The notes: generated from the sequence alone by a model not told the origin. 64,000 nucleotides of DNA from Paraburkholderia elongata (GCF_013177735.1 NZ_WOEZ01000126.1:62001-126000); one strand, 5' to 3'. Shown: positions 26,724 through 36,011, counted from the stretch's first letter. Numbers and translations are program-made.

Positions 26724-28151
26724 ATGGTTCGACTGGTTATGATCCTGCTGGGTGTCGATTACCTGCGCACGCGCTGGCGCTCGTTGCAGTTGATCGGCTG
26801 GGTGAGCCTCGTGCTCGGCGTGGCGGTGTTCATCGACGCACTCGATAGCGCGCTCTATTTCCCGATCACGCCGTTTGCCTTATTGCTGCTGCTCGAAGGG
26901 CTCGCCACGCTGGCCGTCGCCTGGACCGGCATGGGCGGGCAACGCACGCTGCGCTATGTGAAGGGCCTCGCATTCTGCTTTGCGGCGGCGCTGATTCTCG
27001 CCGGCCATCATCACGGCAACTTCATTCTGTCGATGATCTTCGGCACGCTCTTTCTGGCCGACGGTCTGCTGCAGATCGTCTCCGCGAAGGTCGTCCGCTA
27101 TCGCACCTGGCGCCTCGCAATGATCGGCGGCGGCGTTGAAATTGCGCTGGCGATTTTCTTCTATCAACCTTATCCGACGCATTATGTGGGCACCGTGCCG
27201 TACTGTCTCGGCCTCGGCCTCGGCCTGATGTTCGGCGGCTGGAACATGATTTTGCTGAGTACGCGCGTGCGGCGTCTCGCGTCGAATCCCGCGGTTGCTT
27301 CGGACGATGCAACCGCTGATGCAGCCAACTCCGCTGCGAGTGCGGTTGCTTCCGGTCGGCTAAGCGCAGTCGAATGGGACGGCCCGCCCACCGCCGATGA
27401 AGACGCGTTGACGGTTCATGTGTGGACGCCGGTGGGCTCGTCCAGGAGCGAGGCGCGGCGGCAATTGATCGTCGATCGCTATATCGCGGCGGTGGATCGT
27501 AACGGTGTGATATCAACCGGGCATGCCGCGCTCGAATCGCCAGAGGGCATCTATATCAGCTTGTATCCGGGCGTCGAGATTGATCGTTCACCGGACGATT
27601 TCGCACGGCTCCTGCGCGCGACGCGCGAGAACGACGTGCCCGGCGTATTCCAGCCCGATTACCCGACCGAGTCGAAAGCATGGTGTCCGTCCACGGTTCA
27701 GGTGCGCATTCGCAATTACGATCCAGCACGCCTGCGCCGCTTCTGGGACACCTATCGTCAGGACACGACCTACAACCTGACGCACCGCAATTGTTCGAGC
27801 AGCGTATCGCGCGCTCTTGAAGCGGCGATCGAAGGCGCGTCGGCGCGCGTATGGGGCAGCCTCGGCGGCTGGCGGCCGTTTTTGCGCGTGATTACGACGC
27901 CGGAATTGTGGGTGGCCGCGCAACTGCGCAAACGCGCCGCGACGATGGCGTGGACGCCCGGCCTCACGCTCGACTATGCGCGCGCGCTCAGCATGCTCGC
28001 CGACCCGCGTCCGTCGGGTTGGGTGAAGATGGCGCGCCTCGCTGTACGCAGAATGGTGCGTTCGCGGCAGCAATGGCGCGAAGAAGAGCGCGGCGCGCCA
28101 GCCTCACAGGAAGCCGGGCGCGGGCATGCCGCCAGTACCGTGCGCGATTGA
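26724..28151 (+). CDS. HdeD-like membrane protein fused to a Cys/His (permuted papain-like) domain
   Basis: This 475-residue protein has two parts. Residues 1-180 contain about six hydrophobic segments in an HdeD/DUF308-like arrangement. After an Ala/Ser linker (185-215), residues 228-400 form a soluble domain with STGHAAL (His267), YISLYPG, and YNLTHRNCSSSV (Cys357). His before Cys, with an N-C motif at a helix start, is the order seen in circularly permuted papain-fold families (PPPDE/LRAT-like); this assignment is inference. GGAGG is 7 nt before ATG 26724, which decides the start. A Cys hydrolase or acyltransferase near the inner membrane is plausible; the substrate is unknown. Confidence 0.7.
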   Translation: MVRLVMILLGVDYLRTRWRSLQLIGWVSLVLGVAVFIDALDSALYFPITPFALLLLLEGLATLAVAWTGMGGQRTLRYVKGLAFCFAAALILAGHHHGNFILSMIFGTLFLADGLLQIVSAKVVRYRTWRLAMIGGGVEIALAIFFYQPYPTHYVGTVPYCLGLGLGLMFGGWNMILLSTRVRRLASNPAVASDDATADAANSAASAVASGRLSAVEWDGPPTADEDALTVHVWTPVGSSRSEARRQLIVDRYIAAVDRNGVISTGHAALESPEGIYISLYPGVEIDRSPDDFARLLRATRENDVPGVFQPDYPTESKAWCPSTVQVRIRNYDPARLRRFWDTYRQDTTYNLTHRNCSSSVSRALEAAIEGASARVWGSLGGWRPFLRVITTPELWVAAQLRKRAATMAWTPGLTLDYARALSMLADPRPSGWVKMARLAVRRMVRSRQQWREEERGAPASQEAGRGHAASTVRD

Positions 28152-28510
28152 AGTGCGCTTGAGACAGGCGCGCGGCGCGACTTGCCCAACTTCGACGTCA
28201 CGGTAAAAACAGCAGGCGTATCAAGAGCTTGCCGATTTTGCCGGTTAGTTATGCACAGATTTGCAAACAGATTCTGTTGATAACTTCCACGGGCGCGGCG
28301 TTGCCGCCAAATGAGTAATTTCAACCAATATGGCGGGTGTATGCTCAAAGCGAAAGCTTGTCGATGACAGCGCCCCACCACGCCCGACCTGGGCCGTGGC
28401 TCATTCAGGATCAAGCCGTGCCGGGTGCTCAGCGCCTGCTGCGGCAGCGGGTTTTACCAGCGTGAACGTGATGCTCAGGACGAACCCAGTTGCATCGATC
28501 GGCCTGTCAG
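28152..28510. other. Intergenic region with an inverted pair of DnaA-box-like sites
   Basis: No gene is supported here. The notable element is AGTTATGCACAGA (28247-28259) facing TCTGTTGATAACT (28273-28285); the arms match at 11 of 13 positions. The left arm contains TTATGCACA, a full match to TTATNCACA, and the right arm contains TTATCAACA on the other strand. Confidence 0.45.
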
Positions 28511-29425
28511 ATGACTGAGCCCCAGCGTTTCACGGTGCGTCACATCAGCGTCTACCGCTACTCGGAACCCGTGCGGTTCGGCGAACATCGGATGATGTTC
28601 CGTCCCCGTGCCAGCCACGACTTGCGTCTTGTCACGGACCAGTTGGTGATTACGCCGACGCCGTCGCGGCTGCACTGGTTACATGACGTGTTCGACAACT
28701 CCGTGGCGGTCGCGAGTTTCGCGGGCAAGGCGAGCGAATTGCGCTTCGATAGCGAAGTGACGCTCGAACACTTCGAAACGCCTATGCCCGATTACGCGCT
28801 CGAGCCGTACGCGGTGAACTGGCCGTTCGCCTACACCAACGAGGAAGCGTCCGATCTCGTGAATGCACGCAGCCGCCAGTATCCGGACAGCGACGTGGAC
28901 GAGTGGGCGCGCCGCTTCATTCCTGTGCAGGGCGGCGGCGGAGCGAACGGCAAGAACGGCACCGGCGGCACGATGGCGCTGCTGCGCGCGATGACGCTCG
29001 AAATAAAAAGCACGTTTTTCTATGTGCGCCGTACGGAGAAGGGCGTGAACCGTCCTGGCGACACCTTGCGCAACCGCAGCGGCAGTTGCCGCGATTTCGC
29101 CGTGTTGATGATGGACGCGGTGCGCTCGCTCGGTCTCGCGGCGCGCTTTGTGAGCGGTTATCTGTTCGTGCCCGAGCACGACGCGACGCAAGGCGGCGGG
29201 GCGACGCATGCGTGGTTACAGATCTTTTTGCCAGGCGCCGGCTGGGTCGATTTCGATCCGACCAACAGCATAGTCGGCAATCGCCATCTGATTCGGGTGG
29301 CGGTGGCGTGGAACTACTACCAGGCGTTGCCGTTGTGGGGCACATGGCATGGTGCGCCGCATTCGTTTCGCGGTTTGCAGGTCGATGTGAGTGTGACGAA
29401 GGCGAGTGAGGGGCGAGCCGGGTGA
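28511..29425 (+). CDS. Transglutaminase-like cysteine protein with full triad
   Basis: This 304-residue protein has an N-terminal beta-sandwich of the Bact_transglu_N type (V-R-H-I-S-V-Y-R-Y-S-E-P-V) and a transglutaminase core. The Cys193 (RSGSCRDFAVLM), His233 (ATHAWLQIFLPG) and Asp249 (WVDFDPTN) triad is complete. Such proteins can cleave or form amide bonds; many bacterial ones travel with peptide-ligase genes, which are absent here. No signal peptide, so cytoplasmic. ATG 28511 gives the family N-terminus MTEPQRFTVRH. It is 98 bp upstream of a second member. Confidence 0.85.
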   Translation: MTEPQRFTVRHISVYRYSEPVRFGEHRMMFRPRASHDLRLVTDQLVITPTPSRLHWLHDVFDNSVAVASFAGKASELRFDSEVTLEHFETPMPDYALEPYAVNWPFAYTNEEASDLVNARSRQYPDSDVDEWARRFIPVQGGGGANGKNGTGGTMALLRAMTLEIKSTFFYVRRTEKGVNRPGDTLRNRSGSCRDFAVLMMDAVRSLGLAARFVSGYLFVPEHDATQGGGATHAWLQIFLPGAGWVDFDPTNSIVGNRHLIRVAVAWNYYQALPLWGTWHGAPHSFRGLQVDVSVTKASEGRAG

Positions 29426-29523
29426 ATGGGCTTGTACAAATCGAACGTGTTAGCTGGGAGCGTCAACTCAGGTTGCTCACCGGGCGTGTCGATTGAACGT
29501 ATCAACTGGAAGAGGGCGCCGTC

Positions 29524-30327
29524 ATGAAATTGCGCGTTGGCTACGAGCTGGTCTATGAGTGCGTGCAACCGACGCCGATGATGTTGATGTTGAACACGCA
29601 CTATTCGCACGCGCAGGACGTGCTGAGTGCGGATTTGCTGGCGGTCGATCCGCCGGTGCCGATCAGGCAGTATCGCGACGGCTTCGGCAATTTATGCAGC
29701 CGGGTCGTGGCGCCGCAGGGACGGTTTGCGTTGTCGACGACTGCGGTGCTCGAGGTCTCGTCCGAGCCGGAGAGGCGGCCGCCGTTGACCGAGCAGCATG
29801 CGGTGGAGGCGTTGCCTGACGATTCGCTGGTATTTCTGCTGGGCAGCCGTTATTGCGAAACTGATTTGTTATCCGAATTTGCGTGGCAGACGTTCGGCAA
29901 GATGCCGCTCGGTCGCGTGCGAGTGGATGCGATTTGCAACTACGTGCACGAGCACATTGTGTTTGGCTACGATTTCGCGCGGCCGACCAAGACCGCTTGG
30001 CAGGCGTGGCAGGAGAGGAAGGGCGTGTGCCGGGATTTCGCGCATCTGGCCGTGACATTGTGCCGGGCGATGAATATACCGGCGCGGTATTGCACAGGAT
30101 ATATCAGCGATGTCGGCACGCCACCGCCTTATGCGACGATGGATTTTGCTGCGTGGTTCGAGGCTTATGTCGGTGGGTGCTGGCAGACGTTCGATCCTCG
30201 GAATAATGTGCCCCGTACGGGGCGAGTTTTGATGGCCCGGGGACGAGACGCGGCTGATGTCGCTATCAGTAATGCGTTTGGGCCTACGCAACTGCTGAAG
30301 TTCGATGTGGTGTGCGAGGCCATATAG
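29524..30327 (+). CDS. Transglutaminase-like protein lacking the usual catalytic His
   Basis: This 267-residue protein has an N-terminal domain of about 80 residues and a transglutaminase core with Cys169 (KGVCRDFAHLAV) and Asp224 (TFDPRNN). Where the first transglutaminase has HAW, this one reads AAW (Ala209 in MDFAAWFEAY). It may be a subfamily using another general base, or a non-catalytic partner. It ends 3 bp from the convergent MFS gene. A GAGGGCG sequence lies just before the ATG. It probably works with the neighbouring transglutaminase. Confidence 0.83.
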   Translation: MKLRVGYELVYECVQPTPMMLMLNTHYSHAQDVLSADLLAVDPPVPIRQYRDGFGNLCSRVVAPQGRFALSTTAVLEVSSEPERRPPLTEQHAVEALPDDSLVFLLGSRYCETDLLSEFAWQTFGKMPLGRVRVDAICNYVHEHIVFGYDFARPTKTAWQAWQERKGVCRDFAHLAVTLCRAMNIPARYCTGYISDVGTPPPYATMDFAAWFEAYVGGCWQTFDPRNNVPRTGRVLMARGRDAADVAISNAFGPTQLLKFDVVCEAI

Positions 30328-30330
30328 GGT

Positions 30331-31539
30331 TCATTCGCCCAGCACCAGCGCGCGCCGCCGCCGCAACAGCGCCGAGCCGATCGACACCGCCACGCCGGTG
30401 CAGCCCATCGCCACCGAAAGAACCACGATCAGCAAGCCGGTTTGCGCCCGTGCCGAAAACACGCCAACCAGCAAACCGGCGAGCGGTTGCGTCATGTTGT
30501 TCAACAGGATCACCACGCCGGTCGTCTTGCCGTAGTCCTCGGGCGGGATGATTTTCTGCCGTGCGCTGCGGATGTAGACATTGAACATCTTGTCGAAGCC
30601 GACAATCAGCAGAAAGCCGAGCGCATAACCCGAAGGTGCCGCACTCGCACCGGCGATCACGCCACCGGCACAGATCGAGACGAACGCGACCCGGCCGAGT
30701 GTCTGCGCAGGCCAGGCGTTACGCGCGATCGTCAAAAGAATCAGCACCGTGGCCACGGCGCCAGCGGTCTGCAGGCCGGCATAGTAGCGGTTCGATTGCG
30801 CATGAAAGCCGGTCACCATCGCAGCGGATGTCGCGAGGGTCACGCCGATCACCAGATTTTCGGCAGCGGCGAGCAGCACGATTTTTTTCAGGCCGGGTAG
30901 CATCAGCACATGGCGCAGCGCGATGCGCAGGGGCATTGTCCAGTGACCCGGTGCGGCGGGAGGGGGATCACCGGCGCTAAAGCCGCTGGTGCGTTGCCAC
31001 AGCAGAAGCGCCGCATCGGCAAGCAGAAACAGCAAGCCGGTTGCGCCAACCACCGACTCCCAGCGCCACAAGCCAAGCAGCAGTGCGGCCAGCATCGGGC
31101 CCAGTACGAAGCCCAACTGGTCGGCCAACTGCGAGTAGGCGAGCACACGCTGGAACTGCTGCGTGCTGAAGATTTTCGGCAGCATCACTTCGCGTGCGAC
31201 CAGCCCTTGGCTTGTGAGCACGCCGCACAAGGCCGACAGCGCGATCAGCCAGCCGATGCCGCCAAACAGCGCATAAGCCAGCACGCCGCCGAAACACACC
31301 AGCGCGCGCACGGTCTGGCTGACCCGCATCAGCCGCAGAGGCGAGATGCGGTCGCACAAGGCGCCGAAGAAGGGAAAGACCAGGTAGCGCGGCAGCGTTT
31401 CGATAAAGAACGCGAGACCTGACCACGATACCTGGTGTGTCGTCTGAAACACGACGAGCGGCACGAGGAACAGCAGCACCTGATCGGCGAGACGCGCGAC
31501 AAACAGCGAGCAGAAGAATGCCTGATGGTTGACGCGCAC
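30331..31539 (-). CDS. MFS transporter (exporter-like)
   Basis: This 402-residue polytopic protein has about twelve hydrophobic segments. It carries the MFS loop 2-3 motif as FFGALCDRISPLRL and a mirrored segment after helix eight. The family is closest to EntS-like or drug-efflux exporters, but the substrate cannot be read. The start is GTG 31539 (GTGCGCGTC); no ATG gives a full first helix. Confidence 0.82.
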   Translation of the reverse strand: MRVNHQAFFCSLFVARLADQVLLFLVPLVVFQTTHQVSWSGLAFFIETLPRYLVFPFFGALCDRISPLRLMRVSQTVRALVCFGGVLAYALFGGIGWLIALSALCGVLTSQGLVAREVMLPKIFSTQQFQRVLAYSQLADQLGFVLGPMLAALLLGLWRWESVVGATGLLFLLADAALLLWQRTSGFSAGDPPPAAPGHWTMPLRIALRHVLMLPGLKKIVLLAAAENLVIGVTLATSAAMVTGFHAQSNRYYAGLQTAGAVATVLILLTIARNAWPAQTLGRVAFVSICAGGVIAGASAAPSGYALGFLLIVGFDKMFNVYIRSARQKIIPPEDYGKTTGVVILLNNMTQPLAGLLVGVFSARAQTGLLIVVLSVAMGCTGVAVSIGSALLRRRRALVLGE

Positions 31540-31590
31540 CGTTCATGTCTCGCCGTTTATGGGTCGAGACCGATCCTATCAAAGATTGCG

Positions 31591-32064
31591 TCAGCCGCCC
31601 CGATAAGCCTGTTCGAGCAATGCGATGTCGAGCTTGACCATTTTCATCATGGCTTGCATCACACGGCTCGCTTTCGCGGCGTCCGGGTCGCGCAGCATCT
31701 GGGGGAGTGCGTCCGGCACGATCTGCCACGACACGCCGAACTTGTCCTGAAGCCAGCCGCATTGCATCGGCGCGCCGCCGTCCAGGAGCTTCGCCCAATA
31801 GCCGTCGACCTCCTGTTGCGACGCGCAGTGCACGAACAGCGAAATGGCCGGCGTGAAGCTGTATTGCGGGCCGCCGTTCAAGGCCGCGAACTCCTGACCT
31901 TCCAGCTCGAAGGTGACGAACAGCACGTCCCCCTTCGGCCCGGGACCGGCATCCGTGTAGTGCATCGTGGTGGTGATGCGCGAATCGGGGAACACCGACG
32001 TGTAGAAGCGTGCGGCTTCTTCCGCGTTACCGTCGAACCACAGACATGGCGCAATCTTTTGCAT
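31591..32064 (-). CDS. VOC family protein (PhnB / YjdN-like)
   Basis: This is a 157-residue vicinal-oxygen-chelate protein. It begins MQKIAPCLWFDGNAEEAARFY and keeps VTFELEGQEFAALNGGP, ISLFV-x-C and W-QIVPDAL with paired beta-alpha-beta-beta-beta units. Members of this subgroup were once mislabelled 3-demethylubiquinone methyltransferases. The activity is unknown. It lies 30 bp after another VOC gene on the same strand, so the two are probably co-transcribed. Confidence 0.85.
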   Translation of the reverse strand: MQKIAPCLWFDGNAEEAARFYTSVFPDSRITTTMHYTDAGPGPKGDVLFVTFELEGQEFAALNGGPQYSFTPAISLFVHCASQQEVDGYWAKLLDGGAPMQCGWLQDKFGVSWQIVPDALPQMLRDPDAAKASRVMQAMMKMVKLDIALLEQAYRGG

Positions 32065-32094
32065 ACGACCTCCTCGTCATGGATGGGGCGCGGC

Positions 32095-32571
32095 TTATTT
32101 CTGGTCGCACTCCATATTCTGCATAGCTTGCTGAATCTGTTCCGGACTCAGGTCGCGCTTGTGCGTGGCGAGCGACCAGCTATGCCCGAACGGGTCCTTC
32201 AGCTGGCCGTAGCGGTCGCCCCAGAACATGTCGGCAACTGGCATGGCGACGGTCGCGCCGGCCTCGACGGCCTGCTTGAAACTGGCGTCGACATCTTCGA
32301 CGTAGTGGTGAATCGTGACCGGCGTGCCTTTCAGCGTGTTCGGGCCCAGCGCGTTGTGATCAGGCCATTCGTCGGTCAGCATCAGCATGGAGTCGCCGAT
32401 CTTCAGGCAGGCGTGCATTACCTTGCCGCCGGGCCCGGGCAGGCGGTGCTGCTCGACGGCGTTGAAAGCCTTGATGTAGAACGTGATGGCGTCTGCGGCG
32501 TTGGCGCAAATCAGATACGGGATCAGCGAGTGCATCCCGTCCGGGATCGGTTTGACAGCGGGGCTGGACAT
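32095..32571 (-). CDS. VOC family protein (PhnB-like)
   Basis: This 158-residue protein has two beta-alpha-beta-beta-beta repeats: SLIPYLICANAADAITFYIKAF, then a second half with GATVAMPVADMFWGDRYGQLKDPFGHSWSLA in pieces, including GDRYG and DPFGH-W, typical of the PhnB/glyoxalase-like group. It resembles stress-linked VOC proteins; the substrate is unknown. The start is ATG 32571 with GGAG about 9 nt upstream; the longer frame lacks the family N-terminus. Confidence 0.85.
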   Translation of the reverse strand: MSSPAVKPIPDGMHSLIPYLICANAADAITFYIKAFNAVEQHRLPGPGGKVMHACLKIGDSMLMLTDEWPDHNALGPNTLKGTPVTIHHYVEDVDASFKQAVEAGATVAMPVADMFWGDRYGQLKDPFGHSWSLATHKRDLSPEQIQQAMQNMECDQK

Positions 32572-32796
32572 GACGGCGACTCCTTGAAGTAACAGGTTCG
32601 TGAGTTGAAAGACCGACTGCGTGAGCCAGGCCTTCCACGTTACGACGAGTGCATCGCCTTTGAATCGACACTCCGGAAAAAATATTTTTAAGCACGCCCG
32701 TGCGGCGGGGGCGTAAGCGTTGGCATGGACATTGCCGTGCGGCGCGTGGTCGCCGCGCAGGTTCAACCGGCCGGGTTGTCTTCTTGCGGCGGTATT

Positions 32797-34449
32797 TCAA
32801 CCCGCCGGATTGTCGTCGTCCGGCGGCGCGGAGGGTGCGAATGGTGCAGACGGCGTCGCTGCTGCGCTGGCCGGCGCGCCGAGGATGCTGATCTGGAACG
32901 TCGGGGTCGCCGCGAGCGACTGCAACGTCGCGTCTTCCGGGATGTGTTCGAACAGCGGCAGGATCACCGAGCCGCCGATCACCGCGCGCCGGCTATTGTC
33001 GGCCGGACGTAAGCCCCATACGTCCTGGTAGACCACCGGCACCGCGACGCCGTTGCGGGTCGTGTTGCCGATGTACAGCATCACATGTCCGCCGATGTAG
33101 ATCAGCGTGCGCAACGGTTCGCCATGCTGGGCGAGGTAGTCGAGCCGTTGCGCCGGCGTCGACGCGGACAGATCGATCATGCGGCCGGCGCTCATCTGCG
33201 TCGACGAATGACGTGGCAGCCACACGCCGAACGTCGCGAAGATGCTTTGTAGTTCCGACGAACAATCGTTGTAGAGACCGCTATTGCCCCAGCCGTACGG
33301 CCGCCCGATCAGCGTTTTCATCAGCATCGCCAGATGCCTCGGGGTGGCGGCAAGCGGCATCGGGGCGATCTGCGCATCGCTCAGGTGGGCGGTGCGGATG
33401 ATCGCCTGGCCGTCCACATCGCGGGCGGGGACCAGGAGTTTGCGGGAGGCGGGAGCGTCGGCGGCTTCACTCGCTGTTTTGTTGGCCTGCGTTGCGGGCC
33501 GCGTGGCGTTGTCTGGGATGAGCGGCAGCAGCGTGCCGGCGGGCGCGTCGAAGCGGAACACGCCGCGGCTGTCGCGCACCGGCGCCGAGGCGACCGTCAC
33601 CGCGCCCAGCGACTTCGCGGTGGCGGCGCGCCACGTGTCGACGAAGGTGTCGCCGGTCAGACCGACGCCGTCGCTGCGCATCCAGCCTTGCACGTCGGGC
33701 GTCTGCACGTAGCGCCACGCACCGTCGGCGCTGCGGCCCAGCACATACAGCGGCGTGCCGGGGCGTACCGCCGAGATCTGCAGGTTGTCGAACGGATAGC
33801 CTTCGCCGGCCAGATGGCGATCGTAGAACGACGGATCCGTGGTCGGCAGTTCGCGCACCATCAGGTTGCTGGTGGCGATCGCGCGGCGTTCGGGCTTGTA
33901 GACGGCCTCCTGCGTGAACTGGCCGACGTCCATGTTTTGCGCGATGGCGTCGATCCACGCCTTGTCATGCGGCCGGAAATTCTCGCCGTAGCCGAGTGCC
34001 TCGCCGCTCTTGCCGGTGTTGTCGAACTTGTCTATGCGGCGCTGCTGCAACGCGACAATGTCCGCGCCTTGCTGGCGGTAGACGCGTATCGTCACGTATG
34101 CGGAATTCCACGGCGAAGGCGCGCTCGTGCCGGTGCCGAAATAGCGCGCGTAGAGGGCTCTGAATTGCGCCTGCTGATCCGCGGGGCTCAGGAACGGCTG
34201 GTCGTAGCCGGGGCTGTCCGGTTCGAGCCAGTGGTCCACGTTCTGATCGTAATTGGCGATCGGGAACAGCGCGACCGTATCGACGCTCGCGTGGGCCTCG
34301 CGTGTCGGCGACGGATTGCTGCAGGCGGCGAGCGTCGCGGCGGCTGCGAGGGCGACGCATAACGCGGTGGCACGGCGGGCGAGCGGCAATCGCGCGGCGA
34401 GGCGTGTAGCAAAGAGTGCGGCAGTGCGGGGCAGAACGGCGACAGGCAT
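32797..34449 (-). CDS. SH3 domain / NlpC-P60 cell-wall hydrolase lipoprotein
   Basis: This is a 550-residue lipoprotein. The signal peptide ends with LAAC (Cys43). A helical region of about 150 residues is followed by SH3-like segments (around 190-300, with LYVLGRSADGAWRYVQ) and an NlpC/P60 domain (about 375-480) with GWGNSGLYNDCSS (Cys396) and IYIGGHVMLYIG (His455). Such enzymes cut gamma-D-glutamyl-meso-diaminopimelate bonds in peptidoglycan, likely from the outer membrane side. The C-terminal tail is Pro/Ala-rich and disordered. Start 34449 is decided by the signal peptide. Confidence 0.87.
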   Translation of the reverse strand: MPVAVLPRTAALFATRLAARLPLARRATALCVALAAAATLAACSNPSPTREAHASVDTVALFPIANYDQNVDHWLEPDSPGYDQPFLSPADQQAQFRALYARYFGTGTSAPSPWNSAYVTIRVYRQQGADIVALQQRRIDKFDNTGKSGEALGYGENFRPHDKAWIDAIAQNMDVGQFTQEAVYKPERRAIATSNLMVRELPTTDPSFYDRHLAGEGYPFDNLQISAVRPGTPLYVLGRSADGAWRYVQTPDVQGWMRSDGVGLTGDTFVDTWRAATAKSLGAVTVASAPVRDSRGVFRFDAPAGTLLPLIPDNATRPATQANKTASEAADAPASRKLLVPARDVDGQAIIRTAHLSDAQIAPMPLAATPRHLAMLMKTLIGRPYGWGNSGLYNDCSSELQSIFATFGVWLPRHSSTQMSAGRMIDLSASTPAQRLDYLAQHGEPLRTLIYIGGHVMLYIGNTTRNGVAVPVVYQDVWGLRPADNSRRAVIGGSVILPLFEHIPEDATLQSLAATPTFQISILGAPASAAATPSAPFAPSAPPDDDNPAG

Positions 34450-34711
34450 AGGGTTCGACGGTGATGGTCCAAGGGCACGATGATACGGTGTCACGCGACG
34501 GGCCGGGTGGTGGATGCCTGCGCTGTGCCTTCCCGGCGTTATGAGTGTTTTTACACAACGCTTATGTGTTTTCATTGGAGTTCGAATCGTCAATAGCTGC
34601 TGTGCCATACCGCGCTTCACGCACAAGCGGCCGCTCAGGCCGGGTGTTTCGTTACACTCGGCACATCGCCTCGAATCGTCTTTCACGAGGCTCCACAACC
34701 AGGAGAACAAC

Positions 34712-35134
34712 ATGCAAACCAGCGCACGCAATCAATTCGCCGGCGAAGTCGCCGAAGTCAAACATGGCGCCGTGAACGACGAAGTCACGTTGCGCACCCC
34801 GGACGGTCTTGAGATCGTCGCGATCATCACGCACGGCAGCGCGACGTCGCTCGGCCTCGCTGCCGGTAAGAAGGCGTTCGCGCTGGTCAAGGCGTCGTCG
34901 GTGATCGTGATGGTCGACGTGGCGAAGAGCCAGGTGTCGGCGCGCAATTGCATCGCCGGTACCGTGTCGGCTGTCACGAAGGGCGCCGTGAATTCGGAAG
35001 TGACCATCAGCGCGGGCGGCGCGCAGATTGCTGCGATCATCACCAATGAAAGCGTCGACCGGCTCGGTCTCGCGAGCGGCAAAGCGGCGACGGCGATCTT
35101 CAAGGCATCGAGCGTGATCATCGGCGTCGAATAA
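34712..35134 (+). CDS. Molbindin: two-TOBE molybdate-binding protein
   Basis: This 140-residue protein consists of two Mop/TOBE repeats: SARNQFAGEVAEVKHGAVNDEV and SARNCIAGTVSAVTKGAVNSEV, each ending with LGLAAGK/LGLASGK and KASSVI. Molbindins bind molybdate or tungstate in the cytoplasm and buffer it. AGGAG is 7 nt before ATG 34712. No mod transporter lies in the window. The two halves are clear internal duplications. Confidence 0.9.
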   Translation: MQTSARNQFAGEVAEVKHGAVNDEVTLRTPDGLEIVAIITHGSATSLGLAAGKKAFALVKASSVIVMVDVAKSQVSARNCIAGTVSAVTKGAVNSEVTISAGGAQIAAIITNESVDRLGLASGKAATAIFKASSVIIGVE

Positions 35135-35145
35135 CGATCGACGCA

Positions 35146-35182
35146 TGGCGTTATCCACCGGCTTAACGTCTGGATAAAGCCA
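35146..35182. repeat. Inverted repeat downstream of the molbindin gene
   Basis: TGGCGTTATCCA and TGGATAAAGCCA match at 11 of 12 positions and flank a 13-nt loop. It starts 12 bp after the molbindin stop. There is no U-run, so it could be an mRNA 3' hairpin or an operator. Confidence 0.4.
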
Positions 35183-35311
35183 TCAGGCTGTGTGTAGATC
35201 GGGCGGAAACAGGGCGGCATGCGCAGCGCGGCGCGCCGTGAAGGAAACGGCGGCTTGCTTTACACTGCACGCCTCGCTGTTCCTCTTTCCGCTCTCATCA
35301 CGGACGCCGTC

Positions 35312-35812
35312 ATGTTCGAAGTCTCCTCCGCGTCGCATCTCCCCAAAGCCGCGCAATATGAAGAACTGGTCGCCCAGGCGCGCGCACTGCTCGCCGGCGA
35401 AACCGACTGGATCGCCAACGCCGCGAATTTTTCTGCGTTCGTGTTCCATTCCCTAAGCGATCTGAATTGGGCCGGTTTTTACTTCCACGATGGCCGCGAA
35501 CTGGTGGTCGGACCGTTCCAGGGCAAGCCCGCTTGCGTGCGCATCGCGCTTGGCAAGGGCGTGTGCGGCACGGCTGCGCAATCCCGTCAGACACAAGTGG
35601 TGCGCGACGTGCATGAATTCCCCGGCCATATCGCCTGTGATTCGGCATCGCAATCGGAAATCGTCGTGCCGCTCGTCGCGCCGGACGGTACGCTGATCGG
35701 CGTGTGGGATGTCGACAGCCCGGTCGTCGCGCGCTTCGACGCAGAAGACGCGAAGGGCATGGAAGCGCTGTGCGCGGTGTTTATCGAAGCCGCGCTGCCG
35801 CGCGCATCGTAG
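35312..35812 (+). CDS. msrC: Free methionine-(R)-sulfoxide reductase (GAF domain)
   Basis: fRMsr (166 aa) reduces free methionine-R-sulfoxide with thioredoxin as donor. It is a single GAF domain with the three expected cysteines (Cys75 in KPACVRI, Cys85 in GKGVCGTAA, Cys109 in HIACDSASQSE), and SDLNWAGFYF, IGVWDVDSP in conserved positions. Start 35312 is preferred over 35219, which would add unrelated residues. Confidence 0.93.
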   Translation: MFEVSSASHLPKAAQYEELVAQARALLAGETDWIANAANFSAFVFHSLSDLNWAGFYFHDGRELVVGPFQGKPACVRIALGKGVCGTAAQSRQTQVVRDVHEFPGHIACDSASQSEIVVPLVAPDGTLIGVWDVDSPVVARFDAEDAKGMEALCAVFIEAALPRAS

Positions 35813-36011
35813 GCCTTTCAGGAAGCGCTGATCCAGCGGTGCGGTGGCACCCTATGCTTTTTCGTACATAGACTAGATGCACTTCAGGGGATGGGTCGGC
35901 GGACCTCATCCCGCTATCGTTCTCTCCACGCGCTCAAGACGCCCCGAAGGAAGTCCCCTTGGGAGACAGCACATGAGCGCGACGAACCCCCAACGGGTTT
36001 TGGAGACATGC

